In this document: one piece after another, positions 6,643 through 9,966 of the stretch
How positions within the stretch are numbered: the stretch's first letter is position 1
Layout: each line of letters begins with the position of its first letter
Origin: Chloroflexota bacterium
GTDB lineage: Bacteria > Chloroflexota > UBA6077 > JADZDV01
Direction of reading: 5' to 3'
Assembly (NCBI GenBank): GCA_020850915.1
Contig: JADZDV010000438.1
Location: 1-9,966, forward strand
DNA: 9,966 bases
Notes under the pieces: generated by a model
What the model saw: only the letters and a program-made list of their open reading frames with translations
Databases searched by the model: none
Told to the model about the DNA's origin: nothing
Made by a program: the position numbers and the translations under genes

Positions 6643-7638
6643 CTAGCAGGTGGCGCGGAAGAGACCGGCTCGGGCGGCGGCGCCCATGGCGGCGGGAATG
6701 TCCACCACGTACGGGCCTTCGGCGCTGAGGCGGATCTCGACCCGGTGGTGCGGGCGGACCTCGACCTCGCGCTCGCCGTCGAGGGCGATCGTGCCGAGGC
6801 GGCCCTCAAAGGTCAGACCGTCGCCGAACGCGAGGCGGCGATGCTCGGCAATCGAGATGGGACGGATCATGCCGGGCGCCATGGCGGCGGTGACCTGGCA
6901 CGGACCTTCGCCAATGCGCAGGAAGAGCCCTGCCGGCTCGTCCATGCCGATGGGATCGAGCTGGCCGCCGATGGCGCAGAGGCCGACAGCGCCAGGCTCG
7001 GCCCGGGTGAGGAGCAGCTCGCCGAGCAGACCCGGGTCCCAGATGGCACGCGCCCCGGTGAACAGCTCACGACTGACCGCCGCGTCCACCAGGGCGATCT
7101 CCCGCGGCTCGCCGTCCACGAAGACCTCCAGGCGCTTGCTCCGGCGGACGACCGCGCTGCCGTTCAGCCGCTCCGACGCGACGACGCCAGCGGCCAGGCC
7201 GGCGACGGTGCCTTCCACGAGCGTGGGAAAGACGTTGTTCGTGCCGGTCGAGATTGGGACGATCGGCACGTCGCCGCAACCTTTCGCCACGGCGCGATTG
7301 GTGCCGTCGCCACCGAGCACGACGATGCAGCGAGCGCCCATCTCCGCGAACCGTCGGCCGGCATCGGTGGAATCAGCGGTTCGCGCCCAGATCCTCATGT
7401 CCAGCGGCTCGACCGCCGGGCCGCCCCGCAGACCATCCAGCGCCATCGGCACCAGGCCGACCGGCTCCGGCAGATAGGCGACACGCTCCACGCCGGCAGC
7501 AGCCAGGCCCATCAGGACGCGGCGGATGATGTAGATCTTTTCCTGGTTGTTGAAGATCGACGCGTGGCTGACAACACGGCGGATGTCATGGCCGGCGTTC
7601 GGGTTGGCGATCAGTCCGACGAACAGGGCGATGCTCAT
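6643..7638 (-). CDS. ATP-NAD kinase/AcoX-family protein
   Basis: This 331-residue protein is of the ATP-NAD/AcoX kinase family, diacylglycerol-kinase-like in fold. The N-terminus reads FVGLIANPNAGHDIRRVVSH (6-25). The nucleotide-binding motif is VVLGGDGTNRAVAKG (106-120), followed by VPIVPISTGTNNVFP (124-138), where classic NAD kinases have G-T-G-N-D-F. GELLLTRAEPGAVGLCAIGG (206-225) matches the AcoX branch as I recall it, rather than housekeeping NAD kinase. AcoX genes usually accompany acetoin dehydrogenase (acoA/B/C), where the role of AcoX is unclear; none of those genes is in this window. The ATG at 7638 gives a family-like N-terminus, but no convincing Shine-Dalgarno sequence precedes it. 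A sigma-70-type promoter lies 50-80 nt upstream. It is the first of five minus-strand genes running to 2157. Kinase family is likely; the phosphorylated substrate (NAD or something else) is unknown. Confidence 0.85.
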   Translation of the reverse strand: MSIALFVGLIANPNAGHDIRRVVSHASIFNNQEKIYIIRRVLMGLAAAGVERVAYLPEPVGLVPMALDGLRGGPAVEPLDMRIWARTADSTDAGRRFAEMGARCIVVLGGDGTNRAVAKGCGDVPIVPISTGTNNVFPTLVEGTVAGLAAGVVASERLNGSAVVRRSKRLEVFVDGEPREIALVDAAVSRELFTGARAIWDPGLLGELLLTRAEPGAVGLCAIGGQLDPIGMDEPAGLFLRIGEGPCQVTAAMAPGMIRPISIAEHRRLAFGDGLTFEGRLGTIALDGEREVEVRPHHRVEIRLSAEGPYVVDIPAAMGAAARAGLFRATC

Positions 7639-7690
7639 TCACGGTGAGCGGAGCCACCGAGGGTAGTGAGGGCGCGCGGCGCGCCAGCAA

Positions 7691-7719
7691 AGGATACCGG
7701 TCGTGCGGGACCAGGGCAA
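7691..7719 (-). promoter_or_regulatory. Putative sigma-70-type promoter for the AcoX-family gene
   Basis: On the minus strand TTGCCC (7719-7714) and TATCCT (7696-7691) are separated by exactly 17 bases, each matching four of six consensus positions. The predicted start of transcription is near 7684, leaving a leader of about 45 nt before the ATG at 7638. An odd palindrome, GGCGCGC-G-GCGCGCC at 7671-7685, overlaps the predicted start and could be an operator. Confidence 0.4.
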
Positions 7720-7768
7720 AGCGGGGACGCTCGCGGTGGTGGTTAGCGGGGCGCTACGCGTCGGGATC

Positions 7769-8737
7769 CTAGCCCATCCGGCCCCGCACCTTGCCGAGCC
7801 ACTCGTCCATCTGCTTCGTGGTGGCCGCGCTGTCGCTGCCCCAGAAGTAGACCACCGTCACGGCGTTCTGATAGCGCATCACGGTTCGTTGATGCAGGTG
7901 GTCGAACTTCGAGGTTGTGCAATCGTCGTTGCAGCCCGCGCGGGAGTCCTGCTCGTCCCCCACGTTCTGGACGGTGTTTTTCGGGATCTTGCCATCGTTG
8001 ACGTAGACGGCGCCGAGGGCGTCTTCAGCCTCCGGCATCTTGCTCTGCTTGGAGACCTCGTCCTTGTAGATCGCCTGCGCGGCCGAGACGTCCTTCGCCA
8101 CGTAGACGCGATTGACGATCTTGTTCGGTCCGAGCCCCTGGCCCGTCAGTTCGATGTCGCGATAGAACCGGATCTCCGCCCAGCGACCGCGATCGTCCGA
8201 GCCGGTCTTGAGATAGACCTGAGTGATCTCCTTGCCCATATCGGCCGGACCGAGCGCAATCTCAGCCGGGTCCCTCTGGATCGGACCGCTCTGGGCGACC
8301 GGCGCGGGTGGTGGGGTGGGAGTCGCGGTCGGGACGGGCGCGGGCGCCGAGGCAGGCGGACTCGCCGGTGTTGACGGCTGCGAGGGCTGAGCGACCGCTT
8401 CCCACGGGAAACGGTCGTTGTTCGATCGGCTCTGGAGGCCGCTGGGGCCGTTGATCCAGGTCATGGAGCCGTCGGTGAAGGCGGTCCAGTTGTCGGCCTT
8501 GCGCCAGACCATCAGGCCGTTCGTGGTCTGCTGAAGGCCGTCGCCGTTCTCAGGATTGTGCTCTTCGTCGCTCACGCAGTCGCCCACGGTATTCGGGATG
8601 AGATCGTGCAGCGCCTTGAAGCCGAAGAGAAACTCGCAATCCGCCGCCCGCGCGGCAGGCGCCGCGAGGCTGGTGCTGCAAGCCAGCAGCATGGCGGCCA
8701 GCACCGCCAGGGTTCCGCCGGTTCGTCTGTGCGTCAA
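7769..8737 (-). CDS. Secreted two-domain protein with a proline-rich linker, unknown function
   Basis: This 322-residue exported protein has a signal sequence at about 1-31 (MTHRR, hydrophobic LAVLAAMLLA, then PAARA before ADCEF). The LLAC around Cys20 is a poor lipobox, so either a lipoprotein or ordinary signal-peptidase cleavage is possible. Domain 1 (about 33-113) has C34 and C54, GFKALHDLIPNTVGDCVSDE, NGDGLQQTTNGLMVWRKAD and NWTAFTDGSMTWINGPSGL. I recognise this as a small domain common in secreted Chloroflexota proteins, without a known function. A linker at about 115-150 is rich in Pro, Ala, Ser and Thr. Domain 2 (about 155-322) is mixed alpha/beta, has C269 and C273, and ends with VVYFWGSDSA and an amphipathic helix; I do not recognise it. 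The start is a TTG at 8737 with AGGGGG 5 nt upstream. The gene is probably transcribed separately from its neighbours. Confidence 0.8.
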   Translation of the reverse strand: MTHRRTGGTLAVLAAMLLACSTSLAAPAARAADCEFLFGFKALHDLIPNTVGDCVSDEEHNPENGDGLQQTTNGLMVWRKADNWTAFTDGSMTWINGPSGLQSRSNNDRFPWEAVAQPSQPSTPASPPASAPAPVPTATPTPPPAPVAQSGPIQRDPAEIALGPADMGKEITQVYLKTGSDDRGRWAEIRFYRDIELTGQGLGPNKIVNRVYVAKDVSAAQAIYKDEVSKQSKMPEAEDALGAVYVNDGKIPKNTVQNVGDEQDSRAGCNDDCTTSKFDHLHQRTVMRYQNAVTVVYFWGSDSAATTKQMDEWLGKVRGRMG

Positions 8738-8742
8738 CGATG

Positions 8743-8748
8743 CCCCCT
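8743..8748 (-). promoter_or_regulatory. Ribosome-binding site supporting a TTG start
   Basis: The minus strand reads AGGGGG with 5 nt to the TTG at 8737. The next in-frame ATG is at residue 16, inside the hydrophobic core of the signal sequence, so it would destroy the export signal. Confidence 0.55.
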
Positions 8749-8958
8749 GTGGACGGGATGGACGGCCCCGCCCCGCTGCTCACCGGAGCGCGCCGGGCGG
8801 ACCAGGTAGTGGGGGGGCAGGTCAGGCCAGGCGTAGTCCGGCATGCCCCCAACCTGCTACCAACGAACAGGCCGCGATCCGGCTGCACGGACCGGGGCGA
8901 CGCCACGGCCGTCCTGACTGGCCCAGCCGCCGTATCGGATGGTCGACGTCTCATCTAC

Positions 8959-9384
8959 TCAGTCATCCTTCTTCTTATGCTCCGTGGGAGAGCAGCTACT
9001 GCCGGAGCCGTTGACGAGCCCGGTATCCAGGGTGCCGTCGTTGCAGTGATGCTCCACGACGCTGATGATCTGGGGCATCGGTCCAACCTGGTCGTCCACA
9101 GTGAACCAGACGAAATCGTCCTGATCGAAGGCAGTGAGGCTGTCTCGGACCCAGGAGGCGTTCAGCACGACGCGCTCCAGGTTGCCGCTGAAGTCCCGGG
9201 TGAGCACGCCGAGCGTGGGACCGGTGGACCAGTCGGCGAACGTACACTTCCGGCCGCTTCGGACGCCACAATCGAGCGTGCCGGTGACGTCGAACTGTTT
9301 GGCAAGCGCGGGCGAGGGCGCGGACTGAAGCGCCACGACGAGCGCCACCACAGCCAGCGAGAGTTTTGTTGCATATCGACCCAT
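8959..9384 (-). CDS. Small secreted four-cysteine protein of unknown function
   Basis: This 141-residue protein carries a clear signal peptide: basic start MGRYATK, hydrophobic LSLAVVALVVALQ, and a likely cleavage after ALA at residue 28 (PALA|KQFD). The mature part is about 113 residues, begins with FDVTGTLDCGVRSGRKCTF (Cys39, Cys47) and later has EHHCNDGTLD (Cys114) and SGSSCSPTEHKKKDD (Cys131). Four cysteines suggest two disulfides. The middle holds alternating strands such as FVWFTVDDQVG. The C-terminus is a run of three Lys and two Asp. I recognise no family. The ATG at 9384 has GGAGAG 4 nt upstream. An AT-rich intergenic region lies upstream and probably carries its promoter. The gene is 221 nt from the next secreted-protein gene, so separate transcription is likely. 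Confidence 0.75.
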   Translation of the reverse strand: MGRYATKLSLAVVALVVALQSAPSPALAKQFDVTGTLDCGVRSGRKCTFADWSTGPTLGVLTRDFSGNLERVVLNASWVRDSLTAFDQDDFVWFTVDDQVGPMPQIISVVEHHCNDGTLDTGLVNGSGSSCSPTEHKKKDD

Positions 9385-9640
9385 GATACTCTCCGGATAT
9401 CAGTAGCCAACTGAATGCCAGACGTGCCAGATACCACGGAGCTATCTCACACACACGACAAGCCGTTGACTGCGACGGATCGTTCGTCGTCAATCCGTCC
9501 TAATAAGTCAACGAGCTGTGGTGCTCTACGCCTCTCGACTGGTATGAACGTTGCCTTAAAATTGTCTTAGCTACCGTGACAGTCGACCGGCCGTGCCATG
9601 GCGTCTGCTGAGGTCAGAGGTGGCTGGAGTCGCCAGAGGG
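9385..9640. other. Intergenic region with an AT-rich island, probably regulatory
   Basis: No gene is evident here. Positions about 9485-9575 are clearly AT-richer than the rest of the window (TAATAAG, TTAAAATTG). TTGAC occurs at 9466-9470 on the plus strand and twice on the minus strand (9489-9493 and about 9507-9511). The first two form an imperfect palindrome at 9466-9493. A plus-strand pair TCGACT (9535-9540) and TAAAAT (9557-9562), 16 bases apart, resembles a promoter, but no convincing plus-strand gene follows. I could not settle on a good minus-strand -35/-10 pair for the secreted-protein gene. Confidence 0.4.
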
Positions 9641-9736
9641 TCAGGACCGGCGGGTGATGTGGCCCCGGACTTCGCCGAGCGTCCAGCCGGTCAGGAGCAG
9701 CGCCCTCGCCAGCGCCGCGCGCGTGAACTCAGGCAT
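9641..9736 (-). CDS. Possible 31-codon ORF, unknown
   Basis: The complement encodes a short peptide starting MPEFTRAALARALLLTG, then WTLGEVRGHITRRS, and stop. Nearly every third codon position is G or C, as in the real genes here, and the peptide looks helical with a TGWTLGEVRGHI turn reminiscent of a helix-turn-helix. The ribosome-binding site is poor (GGAG about 13-16 nt upstream). The frame is closed by a TGA 15 codons above the ATG, so it is not the tail of a longer intact protein. It may be a small gene, the remnant of a gene, or chance. Confidence 0.25.
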   Translation of the reverse strand: MPEFTRAALARALLLTGWTLGEVRGHITRRS

Positions 9737-9966
9737 CGGCCCGTGCGATGCTCCGTCCGGGCGTGCCGAACGAGCAGCTCAGACCGAATTGAGCGCCCGG
9801 TGCACCTTCGGCCCGGGGCGGCGCTCCTGGCGCTCCGGACGGGCTCGTCCGCGACGCTGCCGTTGACCGCGCCTCCCGGGCAGGTCCGAGGCTGAGGCAA
9901 GTCAGGCTGGATCAGCCGCCACGCGCCGGTCGGCTCGATTGACCTCTCGCCTGCCCTGTCAGTAGA
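9737..9966. other. Gene-poor stretch at the window end
   Basis: Open frames exist on both strands because stop codons are rare at this GC content, but none has recognisable motifs, a convincing ribosome-binding site or strong codon bias. A minus-strand frame is open from the window edge to about 9691, so the end of a gene starting beyond the edge cannot be excluded, though its translation (arginine- and serine-rich, no motif) does not look like a protein. Confidence 0.4.

Noticed and set aside
5139..6728. A 529-codon open frame on the plus strand
   Set aside because: It runs antisense across the repeat membrane protein and the NTF2-like gene, whose minus-strand frames show membrane segments and family patterns. 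Its translation is Gln-, Glu- and Ala-rich with no motifs, as expected of an antisense frame in GC-rich DNA.
7744..7756. A terminator hairpin (TAGCG-GGG-CGCTA) after the two-domain secreted protein
   Set aside because: The stem is only 5 bp and no T-tract follows on the minus strand.
8811..8817. A run of seven G as a phase-variation tract
   Set aside because: It is intergenic, does not lie between promoter elements I can identify, and is short for a phase-variable tract in GC-rich DNA.
8755..8954. A minus-strand open frame upstream of the two-domain secreted protein
   Set aside because: The translation is Arg/Ser/Pro-rich without motif, it continues out of frame into the secreted-protein gene, and it has no ribosome-binding site.
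9425..9445. A sigma-54 promoter (minus-strand CTGGCACG) upstream of the small secreted protein
   Set aside because: TGGCAC is present, but the TTGC element is not at the required distance; the following sequence is a direct repeat of CTGGCA instead.

Overview
The window is GC-rich DNA that codes on the minus strand throughout. I support nine protein genes, one possible extra small ORF, and no RNA gene, CRISPR array or insertion sequence. The organism is probably a member of the Chloroflexota, near Thermomicrobia/Sphaerobacter. I infer this from the GC-rich codon use, TTG starts with good Shine-Dalgarno sequences, a six-unit DUF5671-type membrane protein, and a secreted protein whose N-terminal domain (GF..L...IP..VG.C..DE....NGD, then WRKADNWTAFTDG) I associate with that group. 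The assignment rests on remembered family distribution, not on a search.

Layout in the direction of transcription (right to left): (1) 9966-9385 is a gene-poor stretch with an AT-rich regulatory-looking island and one possible 31-codon ORF. (2) 9384-7769 holds two unlinked secreted proteins, a small four-cysteine protein and a two-domain protein with a proline-rich linker. (3) 7638-2157 is a probable transcription unit or chain of close genes: an ATP-NAD/AcoX-type kinase with a plausible promoter, a membrane-anchored NTF2-like protein, the six-repeat membrane protein, a NodU/CmcH/TobZ-family O-carbamoyltransferase starting at TTG, and a 70-residue acidic-tailed protein. A hairpin follows. (4) 1923-1 holds a two-gene unit for glycine/sarcosine/betaine reductase component B homologues: a GrdE-type alpha/beta proprotein and the first 199 residues of a GrdB-type gamma subunit.

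The most notable point is that the GrdE-type protein is otherwise a clear family member but has no cysteine anywhere in the region where classical GrdE is cleaved to form its pyruvoyl cofactor. With no GrdA, GrdC/GrdD or thioredoxin gene visible beside it, this pair may do something other than Stickland amino-acid reduction. The carbamoyltransferase is also an orphan: no antibiotic, nodulation or polysaccharide biosynthesis gene lies near it, and its substrate is unknown.
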